NCBI GenBank assembly: GCA_028641055.1
Contig: CM054057.1
Location: forward strand, 726,178,484-726,242,483
From: Alopecurus myosuroides
Taxonomy: Eukaryota; Streptophyta; Magnoliopsida; Poales; Poaceae
Direction of reading: 5' to 3'
Length of the DNA stretch: 64,000 nucleotides
Shown piece by piece: positions 22,021-34,561 of this stretch (position 1 is the stretch's first letter; each line of letters begins with the position of its first letter). The position numbers and the translations under genes were made by a program. Under the pieces are notes generated by a model. That model was not told the DNA's origin. It searched no databases and worked only from the letters and a program-made list of their open reading frames with translations.

Positions 22021-23768
22021 AAATCTCGTCCCCGAGATTCACAAGCGAGGACTAAGGGAGGGCCAACAAACACAATGCTAGTGTTGGAGTGCAGGTGCTT
22101 CCCCCCTTTGACTTTTCTTGGGAGGAGGGGTACATCCCTCAATTAGCAAATTCTTTTTAAAAAGTACACCAGCACTGTGTTAGGTCCAAAACTTTTGTTT
22201 CCTAGTTTGAACAAAAATTAAGGTTAGTGCAGAACTACCTGGAAAAATACCGTCAATTATTTACATGAGTTTTTAGCTATATCCCACATCTTACATAACA
22301 CATATGGAGTGGTGTACCACTCACATAACATGGTACATAATAAGCTAAAAAAATATAGCTTGTGGGTGCAAAGGTTAGGTTGCTAAGGTAAAATAAACAG
22401 ACAGAATAATACCCATGGCAGTGGATATTACTCACCACAAGCAACTATCACTTAAAGTGTTCATGATTTTAGTTGGATGTTTTAGTTTCATAAGATACTC
22501 TTAAGCACAATCATAACACAAGTATAAACTCATGCTAAGATAAAACATTTAAACAAAATCCAATAAGCACGCAAACAACACCACAGATGAATAGACTATT
22601 TATTCACTAGGTTATTGTTTATTAGAGGTTTTGGAATCCATCAATCATGAACAATTAGCAAACAACCAGTAGCTAAAAACCAATTAATTCAATCATAAAG
22701 ATACTCTAAAACACCATCTTCACCCAAGAATAAACTCCTATTACACAGGCATAAAAAGGTCTGCACAGATAACACACTAGTATGTAAAACCTACACCAGC
22801 ATGCTATAAGAGATAATCATATTCTATAACCATAGAACATGCAACTAAATAATTCATGGCATGATAACAGAAGTAATAACTTCCTAAACATGCTATATCA
22901 ATACATATACCCAGAAAATAAAAAGAGGGTAATACTAGAGCAAAAATCACCATTTTCTAGTGGTGAAACTAGTTTCGCTCTAAAGAAGCAAACAATGCTA
23001 TCATGATGTTTAAACTTAAACAAGTAAGTCATGAATATAAGTGTACCTAATAACAGTACACCAATCCTACTCATGTTAGTAAGCACAAACATCAAAACCA
23101 TCCCATGATACAACTATTAAACATGCATAAATTAATTCTAGCAATTTATGTTTTTCTTAAACAATTACTAGCAAACAAGCAAGGTATAACTCACACAACC
23201 AGTAGCTATGCAATTAATGAAAAGTTACCTAAACCTTTTCAAAAATCCATGCACTCACTTTAAAATTATTCACAAACAATCTACCAATCAAGAGGAATTT
23301 ATTTTATTTGCGAACAATTTAATTTCAGCACACTATAGTGAAACATTTCTTAACATGATACCCCTAAGGAATATTATGCTAACAAAAGGATCACACCTAA
23401 ACATATTAGTATTTACTAATAAGAGATAAACTTCTCACTTGCATAGGTGAGAACAAACAATTAGATTTTCCATGGTGGAAAATAGAAATAAATCACATAG
23501 TGAAACATGCTATTTTCACACAGGTGTATGGTTGGGGATTTTCATCCTCAAGCCAAAATACAATGGGACCAGTGGGCTTTGGCCTACTAATACCAAGTAA
23601 AAATAGGTACTAAGCCTCTGGTTACTCATGAAAAACTTTGCATACAAGATAAAAATATAAGGCTATTTCATCTAGTAAAGCGATACTAGTGCATATTGAT
23701 AGCAATGCTTACACATGCTTTACTATTAAGAGACATGCAAGCTAATAGAGGTACAAGCATCAAAATAA

Positions 23769-23787
23769 CAGTACCTAAATGGTACTG
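23769..23787. repeat. Recurring stem-loop of the LARD, internal-region copy
   Basis: CAGTACC and GGTACTG pair around TAAAT. The surrounding phrase is nearly the same as at 18632-18660 in the LTR, so a module is shared between LTR and internal region. Confidence 0.6.
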
Positions 23788-25412
23788 GACTCAAGGAAAA
23801 CATAGCACAAAGTCTACTAAGAGAGTATACACAGATCTAGATCTCACAATACTTCCAATTAATAAACTAGAAGGTGACAAATGTTACTTCATTTTTATTC
23901 GAGTTTCCAATCATGCACACACTTTCTAGGGTAGACTTATTGTAATAAAACAATATAATAACAAGCCCTAACAACTCCATACAAGTTAGGAAGCAAGATT
24001 GAATAAAACACAAATTTATTTCAATCAAGAGCACACAAAGAAACAAACACCGGAAAACTGTTGTTTTCTAGATCTATCATATCCATTCCATCGTTCACTT
24101 TATTTCTAAACTCCGTATTTTAATAGTACCTACAATGTCTACCAAGTTTTGATTTCCAAAATAGATACACCCGATATCTTATTGACTAGTAAACGAATAG
24201 GTCATCATCTTATTTTCTCGTGACTTCTCCTTTTACAAACTAGATTAAAAGGTGTCCCACGTCACTTAATTTCTTGGTTTAGAAAGAGTTGTCAGTAGTT
24301 CACATGTTTTGGTTAGGTGTCAACCTAAGATTATACCAAACATGTTAGTCTTGTTAGCTTTCTATTTAATCATGTTTGTCCGACAAGATACGACTAGCGT
24401 CATACGTCGAATATTGAATTGTGCTCTTTTGATTGGCTTTTGAGGGGATTGCGCATCATGGCATGTGGAGACTTCTTTTGCACCTTTCTCCAGAGGAGGG
24501 AGGTATATAACTTTCTAAAGGGGATCTCTTTAGTTTGGTCTTTTAAAAGGGGACATAAAAAAAGTGCGACATTTAGCCAACAGGGTAAAAAGAGTCTTTT
24601 GCAAACAGACAAACATAGAGGTTTTGGTCAGTATTGGTTGGTTCATTCACGCCTTTTCTTCTTTGAGGGTTGTCGTTGTTGGAGCTTTATCTGTTGAAGT
24701 GCATCACTGGTATCAACGCTATCAGTTCGTGTGGCTTGATGGTCCTCTATTATTAGGTCCAATGGTGCTTTCATTAATGGTGGTGGTTCACGACGGGTGG
24801 CATTTCGAAGCGAAAACAAATATAAGTCTAAGCAACAAATTCTTGTTTTTGAATACTATACAAACATTTTTGCTTGCAAAAAATTTAACACGAGGCGATT
24901 CAAAAACAAGAGCGGGGCAATCACAAATTTGCAAAACTTGAGCACTCCGCAAACATATAGAAGCCTAGATGAATCAAAATCTACACCACACAATAGCACA
25001 AATTCCTACGGACACACATAAGAAAGCCATAACACACAAGCAAGGCTCCATTGGAGCTACGTCGGGGGAGACGACTCATGGAGTTATCGCTAAATTACTC
25101 CAAACTAGACTGATCCAAAATCCTAGAAGTGGCTGAAGAACTATATCTACTTCTGACCATCATCACTGTAGAGCTAGGCAATTATTTTGGTCTTCTCGGG
25201 ACATCGGCAAGTATAAAAGTTTTTGTATGGAAACAAGATAATAGAAGTAAAGTTTTGATAAACCTTTTTAACTGAGAGAGGTAAAACTATGCAACAATCT
25301 GTTTTTGAAACCCCAACTATTTTCTGGACAGAAAACTTCAAAGACGAGAGATGTTTCAAAAACAGAGCGGAGCAGTTGCAAACAAGTAAGAAATAAACTC
25401 TTAACCGAGAGA

Positions 25413-25430
25413 GATACCAATTCTGTAAGG
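25413..25430 (-). other. Relic primer-site/LTR junction inside the LARD
   Basis: The 18-mer here differs at one base from the true junction at 25632-25649 (GATACCAA, then T or C, then TCTGTAAGG). It lies 219 bases inside the element. It looks like an older or related LTR end retained in the leader, not an active boundary, because LTR-type sequence does not continue after it. Confidence 0.5.
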
Positions 25431-25624
25431 CCCGCCCTTCGAACCACTGTTCAAGGACGCCCTTGATATGCATTTATAATCTTTTGAAAAGATAATAAGG
25501 AGGGGAAAATATACTAAAATTCCCTTAGATAAAAATAATGCACATAGTAAATGGGTTTTTACTCAAAAAATACTTTTCTTTCCTATCTGACGTCCATGCT
25601 AACTAAGGTCTCCTAGGGTCAGGA

Positions 25625-25638
25625 TGGCTCTGATACCA
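25625..25638 (-). promoter_or_regulatory. Primer binding site, initiator Met tRNA type (LARD, minus strand)
   Basis: The plus strand TGGCTCTGATACCA is the complement of TGGTATCAGAGCCA. It lies four bases from the right LTR, marking that LTR as the 5' LTR of a minus-strand element. Confidence 0.9.
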
Positions 25639-25642
25639 ACTC

Positions 25643-28600
25643 TGTAAGGACCCCAGACCGGCAGTCTGAAACCCTACGTATGCATACATTCACGATCCCA
25701 GAAAGATCAGTCGTGAACAACATACACAGTTGGCACACAGAAATACATCATCCATTACACGAATACATAAAGGTATTACATAAAAGATCGCATGATCAAG
25801 TTTAACGCAACTGCCACAAAGGCAGGCAACTTAACAAACACAGCGGAAGACAATTAAAACACAACGTAGTTGAGCCCAAGTCACGCCTTAACCTACAGGC
25901 TGCTGACCCGGAGACGATCCTAGTTCGCAAAGCCGTCAACTCCGTACTTCTCTTCATAGATCTCCTTTTGAGGCTCCTTCTCAAAATCTGATAAGTAGAT
26001 ACCAGGGGCGAAACCATAATGAGTACATTTGAATGTACTCAGCAAGACATCCATCATGTCACTTACCAACATGCAAATATGCTTATATGGTGGATTAGGT
26101 AGGCTATAAATAGGGTTCACTATCAATGGTGTTCATATATGATGACACCATAGTTGCAGTTAGGTTAATCTGTATCTTCGTTGAAGAAGATACTTCAGAA
26201 GAAAATAATATAGTTTTAATTCTCTTGTAGATATCACATGTACAAGAGTTTTTGTAAAACTTTGTTAAAGAATATTTTCTCTTTGCAAAACTTCTTGGAA
26301 TCAGTTTCCAGAATTCTTGCTTAGAGTAGAAAAGGTTTTGTTTGCAAAACATTTTGTTTTGTATAACCTCATCTGGCTTTTCATCAACGACGATACCTCC
26401 ACGGTATAAGTTTCCATTCCTTTCCGAACTTCACAAGTTCAACACTTCCCTTCAAGGATTCCCTTTCAAAAACTCTTTTTGAAAACATTGACACAATGCT
26501 AGCTACATGGCCATTCAACTGTCCATATCCGAGGACGCGGCTTCTTCGAAAAAGTTGTACTCTGCAGAGGTGTACACATCCACCAGATCCAGTACACCCC
26601 CGTGAACAATCACGGACTGTAACAACAGTATGTAAACATCAGGTATCTGATCATAACCATCCACTATGTTCAAGCTAGAATATGCCTATCTCTCAGTTGA
26701 GTTTTACCACATCCCCGGCACCGAGCTAATCCCCGCCAAGCCAGGATGCCTCATCTGATGCGACCGGAGGGAAAATTAATCCCACACTTTATATGTCTCC
26801 ACTGACGACATTCAGTTCGAGGGTACGACGCCCCTTATAGCAAGTGAGATAGCACACACTAATAAGAACAAACTTCAAGTTAAGCCCCTTGCCCATGTTG
26901 GGGTAGGGTGGCAGTACGGTAAAGGTTGTCCGGCGAAGACTAGGTTATGTGTCATTTTTGAAAACACCACTTTCTCAAAAATGACCACTTCCACATTCCT
27001 CCGGAGAACAAGGATCCGCCTTTTCTCCGGGGTTTTCCGTAAAGCCTTTGTTTTGTAGAATCACAATTTTAGGGTGTCCACTTAGGGACTAGTATATTTG
27101 ATGGTAATAAATACCATATGGTGGCCTATGGTCTTGGTATTACCAAGTTTAACTATTGGCATGATAGTAACCTATAATATAGTATAGTAGTAAATTCCAC
27201 ATCAAAAATAGTTTTGATAATCAAGTTTTTGTAAAACTTCAGAGGTAAAACATGCATGATAGATAACGATAAGTATTGTATCAGCAAGCATCAGGATGGC
27301 TTGCCTGGTATCTCTTTGTGTCCCTGGTTGTTGGAGTGACTGGAACTTGAAACAGAGCTTCACGACACTTCCTTCCTCTTCTTTTTCTAACGCCGTAAAA
27401 AGAGAATAAAGGACACACATTCAGAACCAAACAAGACAAACAAGGCTACAAGTAATACATACAGCAAGCAATCAAGAAGTACCACCCAAGTTCTCAATTT
27501 TCCCTTAAGAAAAATTGGCATAAAAACTATAGTTGAAAAGTCTGCTTTTTTTTCTAGTGTTTATGTGTGGCCAATTCAATGATTTTTAGTTAAGAACACC
27601 ATGGACCAGTGGGGTAGAGCACATGTTACTAGACAGTAGGGTGTCACATAAAACACATTTTTATGTCTAAAAACTTCCCCAACAATCTCTATGGCTAGCA
27701 CATATAATTTGCTAAAATACTCAAGTGGTGAAAAAGGCTCATGACAACAAGTCAAGCCTATTTTCCACCATGATGCAAAAGTACCAGTGGGTGTTCCACT
27801 AGCAAAAATGCTCACCCAGAGGTTAATAAGCCTCTGGTCACTTTTATAAAAGTGCTCCAAACAAACAATCTAGCATCCAAAAACTCCTACTCATACTAGT
27901 AGAAAATTTAGGAAAAATACTAGACTAGTTTAGGCTACACTGGTTAATTTTATGCACAAGTGTGCAAGCTAGCAGAGGCAAAATACTCCTCTAACCAGTA
28001 CCATAAATGCTACTGGATTCCACAAAATAACATAAAAAACATAGCTAGGAAACAAGGAAAAACTATGCTTAAAAAGCTACACATGTGAGGAGATTAATTC
28101 CTAGTCATCCAAGTGTTACTCATGCTTTTATGCTACTTAAGAGGAAACCTATCAGAGGTGAAAACCCTAAGATAATAATGCCACAAGGACATTCCATCCT
28201 ATGGTTTCCACACCAAAGATTCATAGTTTTCCCTAGGGTAAAACAAGACAAAAAGCATACATGAATATCCTAGTATGAAATTTAGACTTTAGGCATTGCT
28301 ATTTAAATCTATTTCAAACACAAGCACCAAGTATCTAGAGTTTCTATAACTAAAATAACAGTACCTAAATGGTACTGGTTTCATGAGAATTAATCTAGCA
28401 ATAAGCCTAAAAAGCATTTAAAGATCTACTCAAAACATATTTAAAAGAAACACATCTAGTGTGGGGGAAATAATGTTTCCACCAAAAATGCAATGACACC
28501 AGTGGGTGTTCCACTAGCATGACAAAGCATTAAGAGGTCACAATGCCTCTGGTCCATTTGCTAAAAATTAACAAAAAAACTAAACTAGCATCTAGTGCAT

Positions 28601-31600
28601 TAACAATACTAGCAGAAAATAATAGGGTACTTAAATAAGCAAGGCACTGCTACTCATGTTATTGTTTTCACACAAGTGAAAACTTTAGGGGTCAAGTACT
28701 CATAACAACATCATCAAAATGCTACTGGTCCTATGAATACAACATAAAAATATGTGGCTACTCAACCACAAATAATTATGTCAAAATTCCACACATGAGG
28801 GAATTTTTCCATAACCATTCTCATAGTAATGATTAAGCTACTCATGCTTTTATACCAACTCAAATGCAATCTAGCAGAGGTGATACTCACAAAATATAAG
28901 TACCAACATGGTACTGAATCCAATATCTCATCACAACAATTCAATCACTTGCACACAAATTAATCAATCAAAAATTATATGCAAGTAATAAGCTAGAGAT
29001 AAAAATATGATATTAATATAAATCCTATTTCTTCTCAACTCAAGTCCACACATTCTAACATGATAAAATATCTAAGTAATACTTATAAAACAAGTTCACA
29101 CAACTTATACATGCTAGAAAACAATATTGCAACACAAAAATATCATCACACAAATTAATTAACTAAAATGCCCAAAATGGCAGAAACAAGCAAATCAAAG
29201 ATCTGTCCACCAAATTTTCTAGGATGCTCTAAAAATTAAACCCTTATAGGTTTGGATAGTCCTAAACATTTACAAGACCATCCAATTTAGTTTGCATCAA
29301 AATTCATCTTTAATTAATTTATAAAAATCACCAAAGTGCTCTCTGGTGTTTTACCAAATTGCATGCCATTTCAAAAATACAATGAATTTGGAAACGAGGT
29401 TAATGGATCCTGTTAGATAATTTCAAGGGCTTTCCAATGCAATTGGCCTCACTTCATTTTGAGTTGTGAAATTAAAATGGTGCTCATTTTGGTGTTTCTG
29501 GTAGCTGTTACCAAAACATTTTTCATTTCAAAACCATTCATCCAAAAGTAGATCTACAAGTTGGAGGTGGTTCAAATTTAGTTTATGTACAACTGTGATT
29601 TTTGGTTTGATCAAATTAATTTGTTTGGTTAGGTTTTGAGCTCAAAAGTAACAAGGCATCAATCTGTCAAAAATTAAAAGGAAAAGAATCAAGTTGTTGG
29701 GCCAGATCTGTTAAAGGGCCGGCCAGATCTACGTTTACCGCGAGCAGATCCACCCAAGGTCGCTGACGCGCGGGCCAGCCAGCCACGCAGGCGCCACGCG
29801 AGCAGAGACTCGGCCCCACGCGCAGTTTGACTCTTCTAGCGCGGGGTCAAAGGGGGTTGACGCGAGCATGACCTCATCCCCGCGTCATCGCCGGCGAGAA
29901 CCGCTCCGGCGAGCAAAGATCCGGCGTTTCCGTGCATCACTTCGCAATTAACTAGCACCAACACGATGTGCTCGACGAGGGGAACCTCCTAGCGTATGGT
30001 TCGTTTCCTGGGATGGCTCCGGAGAGCGGCGGCGACAGCGCGCGGCGGCGGCGGGACGGTGACCACGGCCGGCGGCGTTCTAGAGGGAGAGGGAGGGGGA
30101 AAAACAACGGGGGGATTCCCCTGCTCACCACAACTGTGCACAGATGCTCGGATGAGGAGGAGGGAGCTCGAGGCAACGGCGATTCGTCGCCGGAGCTCAT
30201 CGGGTCGGAGAAGGGAAATGGACGGCGCGGCCACGTCGAGCCCTTCCGGCTCGATTCCTTCAGCAGGGAGGTAGAGCACGGCGAGGCGGAGACAATGGAC
30301 CACCCGGCTGCCGGCGGCGAGCTCCGCAGTGGCCAATTCGACGGCGAGCTGTGTACGGGCTAGGGTTTGGGTAGCAAAATATCTTTAGAGAGAGAGAGTT
30401 CGTGGGGGGGGAGAGGGGGTAGATAGCTGCACATGGGGGTCTTTTAAGCACCTAGAAGTCTTCTACTCGAAGGCAATGGAAGCATGGGCAGCCATGCCCT
30501 CCATTTCGTCATCTACAGGAAGAAGAAGGACACCATGTGACTCAGCTTACATTTAAGTCCCTGGAAAATCACAAGTAGGTCCCTGTACTCTCTGAAAATG
30601 GATGTTTTCCCTAAGCAAACAAAGTCAAAAATTAATTTCCTTTTGCCCAAAATTCTAATTAGTTGAGATGCACAACATATATGAAAATTGGCTCATTTGC
30701 CTAAACTTGATAATTCAAAGTTGTTCAAATTTGAAATCTTACAAAAATGGACATTGAATTTATTTGACTACTTAGGAGCTTCCAAAAATGATAATTTTTG
30801 GCACACATTCCTTATTTGATGTGTTCCTTATGTGGTAGAAAATTCAAGTCATTTTGAGTTACTTTATAGAACAAACTTGTTCAAATTTCTTAAAGGTGCT
30901 GTGAAGAAAACAGGGGTTTTTGGCAACTTAAACAATTCAAAAACTTGTTTCCTTTTGGTTTTCATCCTCATTTATGATATAGAGAATGTGGTATTTATTT
31001 CATGTCATTTGGAAAAAGTTTGTAGAACAAACTTGTTCAAAATCCCAAATGTTGCTGTGGAGAAAATTCATGTTTTCAGGGCTTTAATGGATTCAATTCT
31101 TGGTCTCCTCTTGTGTGTGTTCCTTATTTGATATAAGGAAGCAATGGTATGAATTTCAAATCATTTGAGGAAAGTTTCCAATAGTAACTTGTTTTAGTTT
31201 TCTGTTTCTAGAAATATTGGAATTTCTATTTAATAAAGCACTAGGCTTTTCTTTATCAATCCTTTGCCAAAATATTTATATGACTAGAGATAGCAAGTCA
31301 ATGCTCTCTAATACCTTTGTTTCTAAGCTTGCAAGGTTGGAAAAACATTTGATAATATTTTGGTGAAGCATCTAAGAATGCCTCCTTTTCTGATAATCTT
31401 TTAGGGAAAGTTATTTAGTGTTTCCTCTTTCTTAATTTAGGTCTTGGAATAATATTCAACAAGTAGTAGGTTCATAAGATAGTTTTTGGAAAACTCTTTG
31501 ATCATTATTTTACTTTGGAAATTATTTCCAAAGTCATTGGAACAATATGTTGAATATTTTTAGTCTACTGCTTTGCTATCTTTTTAAGTTTGTTTTCAAT

Positions 31601-31728
31601 CTCTTAGCCATGTAAGATTATATAATTAGTTTGTTTAGTTGCACTCAAACAACTACAATCAAAGTTTAATTGTCAAGCAATTAGCAAAACAATAGTGTTA
31701 TCAGGTATTCCAAAATTGGGATGTGACA
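25643..31728 (-). repeat. 5' LTR of the LARD (right copy), 6086 bp
   Basis: It is near-identical to 15930-22001 along its whole length, with a few single-base changes and small indels (for example an extra TTAT near 26836). It carries the same GC-rich block (about 29710-30365), stem-loops and exon-like blocks. Confidence 0.93.
25920..27386 (-). other. Candidate two-exon split reading frame in the LARD right LTR
   Basis: This is the second LARD copy: exon A 27386-27305 (82 bp) and exon B 25987-25920 (68 bp) on the minus strand. GC donor and acceptors are kept. In exon A one codon differs from the left copy, giving a Glu in place of Gln in the acidic start. The one-base phase problem noted for the left copy is the same. 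Confidence 0.45.
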
Positions 31729-31973
31729 TTGTGATAATCATTCGTTCAAAGCTGTTGACGTACAGTGCGTGCTTGTTATGAAGTACGTCGACAGTAGTGC
31801 CTGTGACTCCTAATGGATAGTTTACATCGACGGTGGAATAGTAGGGCTTGTGTTGTCGCGCATAAGCGCAGGCCTACCAGGAAGCTGGGACGTGGGAGCA
31901 GTTATGCCCCATAATCCAAGCACCTACTATCCAGTTCGTACGATGAGTATCCCTTAGAAGCCAGGGTGCGACA
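31729..31973 (+). repeat. 3' LTR of the chromovirus, second segment
   Basis: After the right TTGTG copy (31729-31733) the LTR resumes and matches 5645-5882, ending GTGCGACA at 31973. AACTC follows as the outer target duplication. Confidence 0.95.
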
Positions 31974-31978
31974 AACTC
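31974..31978 (+). repeat. Target site duplication of the chromovirus, right copy
   Basis: AACTC matches 1424-1428. The copia gag frame resumes immediately after it. Confidence 0.95.
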
Positions 31979-32780
31979 TTCTTGTATGGAACTTTGGAGG
32001 GTCACTCGAGATGGATACAAGCCACATGACCCCAAGAACTTGACAAGAAGAGAAGTCGTAGATTGTCAACTCAACTACACCGCCTTGTCTATTCTTCAAA
32101 AAGTCGTGGGTCCTAACCACATGCCTCATCTTCAACAATACTCCACCGCCAAGGAAACATGTGACGCTCTTGTCATCATGTTTTTGGCAATGAGAGTATG
32201 CAAAGGAATAGGTATGAAGCCTTAAGCAATGAGGCCAAAGGGTTCTATGTGCATGATGGTGAGAGCCATGAAGACATGTACCGAAGGCTCAAGACTCTTG
32301 CCACCGCATTGAGCAATGTTGGTGCCAAGTATATTGATGATGCTTGGATCAAAAGGAAGTACATGATTGGTCTAATGCCCTTTGAACCCGCGGGCTTGAA
32401 GAGCATTCAAGGAAGACATCACTTTGCTTTTTTGACCTCAAGTCAAGTGATGCAAGAAGTATGCTCATATCAAGTGCAAACCAAAATGCCTTGATAACCG
32501 TGCTAGAGCCCTAGGAATGCACAAAGGGGCATCGGTTGCTTTGAAGGCCAAGGTTGTGTCAAGGGAGGTTGAGTATGAAGAAGATTTTTATGAGGACTTG
32601 GCTCCATTGAAGGATCAAGCATATGATCCCCTGCTCAAATATGTCATTGCTCTTACCGTGCAAAAGGTTTGGAAGAATCCATCCAAGGCCAAGGCATATG
32701 TTGAGGAGAAGACCAAGTCTCGCTATGGCAATGAAAGGACTCAAAGAGTGAGGTCTTGCTTCAATTGTCAAGATAAGCAC
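31979..32780 (+). pseudogene. Copia gag, middle part with first half of the zinc knuckle
   Basis: This continues the capsid gene from 1428 in frame. It has the copia gag-polypeptide signature (W-R-V-T-R-D-G-Y; A-K-E-T-C-D-A-L; M-Y-R-R-L-K-T-L-A). A frameshift lies near 32190, and a second near 32490-32515 follows a stop. The C-terminal end is C-F-N-C-Q-D-K-H, the first half of a CX2CX4HX4C zinc knuckle. The Athila-like element inserts right after that His codon. The remaining His and the mutated last Cys are found at 40895 onward. Confidence 0.85.
32776..32780 (+). repeat. Target site duplication of the Athila-like element, left copy
   Basis: AGCAC precedes TGATACGTCTCC. The right copy at 40890-40894 reads ACCAC, one base different. 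Using it rejoins the zinc-knuckle codons in frame. Confidence 0.85.
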
Positions 32781-34366
32781 TGATACGTCTCCAACGTATC
32801 TATAATTTCTGATGATCCATGATGATATATGCCAATTGCTACATGTTTTGTCGCTTCTTTATGTCATTTTTACATGTTTTCCGGGACTAACCTATTAACA
32901 AGATGCCAAGTGCTAGTTTCCTGTTTTCTGCTGTCTTTTATTTCAGAAAAGTTGTTCTGGAAATATTCTCAGAATTGGACCCCACAAATCCCGAAGTGCC
33001 TATTTTCCCCGGAAACATCTAGAAGACTGAATATGAGTCGAAGACGGGCACCAGGGGGCCCACACCATGGGGTGGAGCGCCCCCCTTGGCCGCGCCAGGG
33101 GGCGGTGTGGGGCCCCTAGGTCTCCACCGCCATTGCCCTTTCGCCTATTGAATCCCCCCGGATGGAAAACCCTAGATACCTGATAAAAAATCCTCGAAAA
33201 GTTACCTAGCCGCCGTCGTCGTCAACCCTAGATTAGGGGGGTTCTGAAGCTGTCTCCCGGCACCTTGTCTGAGAGAAGATCATCACCAGAGGCCTCTTCA
33301 TCACCATGCCTGCCTCTGGAGTGATGCGTGAGTAGTTCATCCTTGGACTACGGGTCCATAGCAGTAGATATATGGTTGTCTTTTCCTCCTATGCCTCAAT
33401 GTTTAGATCTCGTGAGCTGCCTAACATGATTGAGATTGTTCTTATGTAACTCTATGTGCTGTGTTTGCTGGAATCCGATGAATATTGAACTTATGCCAAG
33501 TTAATTATAGTCTTTATTACATATGTTATTTGTGATCTTGCATGCTTTCTATTGCTAGTGGTTGCTCTGGCCAAGTTGTTGATAGTGACTCCAAGAGGGA
33601 GTATTTATGCTTGATAGTGGGTTCATGTCTCCTTTTCGCCTATGCTCGAGTGACAGAAACGTGACGGGGAAGGATGTTCTGTTGCCACTAGGGAGAAAAC
33701 AGCGGGGTGAGTGCCCACGTGCACAATCATTGCTTACATTACACACATTGCTTAATGCGATTATCTGTTGCTTGCAACTTAATACCTAAGGGGGTTCGTA
33801 TGATAACCTAAGAATGAATTAATAGTCATAGATGCAGTTGGATTACGGTCTATGTATATTGTTGTAATACCCGAACTAAATATCATAGTAGTCATCATGT
33901 CATTAATGTGCACTACGGTGCAATCTTTATTTGTAAATTGCCTAGCTGTAATTTGTTCACCCAGCATGCTATCTTTTATGGAGAGACACCACTAGTGAAC
34001 TTATGAACCCCGGTCCATTTTCCTACACTGTTAAACAAACCTCTACAATTTCCTGCTTTTCTTTACTTACTGCAAGCATACATTATTTTCCACACTATAC
34101 GTCTAATCTTTGTTTTCAGCAAGACCGGTGAGATTGACAACCTCATTGTACCGTTGGGACAAAGTATTTTGGTTGTGTCATGTGCAGGTTCCGCGTTGTT
34201 GCTGACACCGGTGAGGCGCCATCACCATCGTCAGTGGCATCAACCATTCGAAGATCCTCTGTCTCCTACTGGATTGATAACCTTGGTTCTTAACTAAGGG
34301 GAAATTCCTACCGCTGTGCTCATCACACCCTCCACATGGGGTTCCCAACACGCTTTGCGAGCATCG
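32781..34366 (+). repeat. 5' LTR of the Athila-like element, about 1586 bp
   Basis: It starts TGATACGTCTCC and ends GCATCG, where the family end is GCATCA as seen reversed at 63339. It aligns along its length with 39266-40889. The end is placed by comparison with that copy and by the primer site at 34378. Confidence 0.88.
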
Positions 34367-34377
34367 AGGACTTTTTC

Positions 34378-34390
34378 TGGCGCCGTTGCC
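34378..34390 (+). promoter_or_regulatory. Primer binding site, Asp-tRNA type (Athila-like)
   Basis: TGGCGCCGTTGCC is the typical Athila-clade primer site. It lies 12 bases after the LTR end and is also found reversed at 63316-63328 in the right-hand element. Confidence 0.85.
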
Positions 34391-34561
34391 AGGGAGAAAG
34401 AAGTATTCTGGCAAGGGGAGTCTCTCACTCTCAACCTCTTTATTTTTGTATTGTCTTTTTTTTTATGTTTTGTATTATTTTGCTTCTTTATATAAAAACA
34501 CACACAAAAAAATAGTTTACTTCATAGCTGTTATTTATTTGCTTGCTTATATTTTGCTAAA

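Larger units (their letters stand above)
22002..25642 (-). other. Internal region of the LARD, no coding domain recognised
   Basis: This 3.6-kb stretch holds only short frames with no retroviral motif. The longest (24564-24941, plus, 125 codons) lies against the element direction and matches nothing I know. Most of it is A- and C-rich on the plus strand and shares degenerate phrases with the LTR, such as ACCAGTGGG, AAGCCTCTGG and the stem-loop at 23769-23787. A segment around 24050-25130 has a different, more mixed composition and may be a separate insertion, but no boundary repeats were found. The conserved non-coding interior probably carries packaging and reverse-transcription signals. Confidence 0.7.
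15930..31728 (-). mobile_element. Large retrotransposon derivative (LARD), non-coding, minus strand
   Basis: The element is 15,799 bp. It has LTRs of 6072 bp (15930-22001) and 6086 bp (25643-31728) around a 3641-bp internal region. A minus-strand Met-type primer site next to the right LTR and a polypurine tract next to the left LTR give the orientation. No gag or pol motif is present in any frame of the internal region, so proteins must come from other elements. Sukkula of barley is the known example of this class; identity with Sukkula is not claimed, since its LTRs are shorter as I recall. The LTRs are nearly identical by eye, which suits the youngest layer on this side. Confidence 0.88.
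1429..31973 (+). mobile_element. Ty3/gypsy chromovirus (Tekay/Del type) with a nested LARD
   Basis: The 5' LTR is 1429-5882, the internal region 5883-11706, and the 3' LTR 11707-15929 plus 31734-31973, split by the LARD. Without the LARD it is about 14.7 kb. The chromodomain after integrase and LTRs above 4 kb point to the Tekay/Del clade. Internal genes are an unnamed leader ORF, gag with one zinc knuckle, protease, RT, RNase H and integrase. At least four frame breaks make it non-functional. The two LTRs are visibly similar but carry several indels. Confidence 0.93.

Noticed and set aside
24419..24941. Plus-strand frames in the LARD interior as captured genes
   Set aside because: They are short, overlap in different frames, run against the element direction and match no known protein type.
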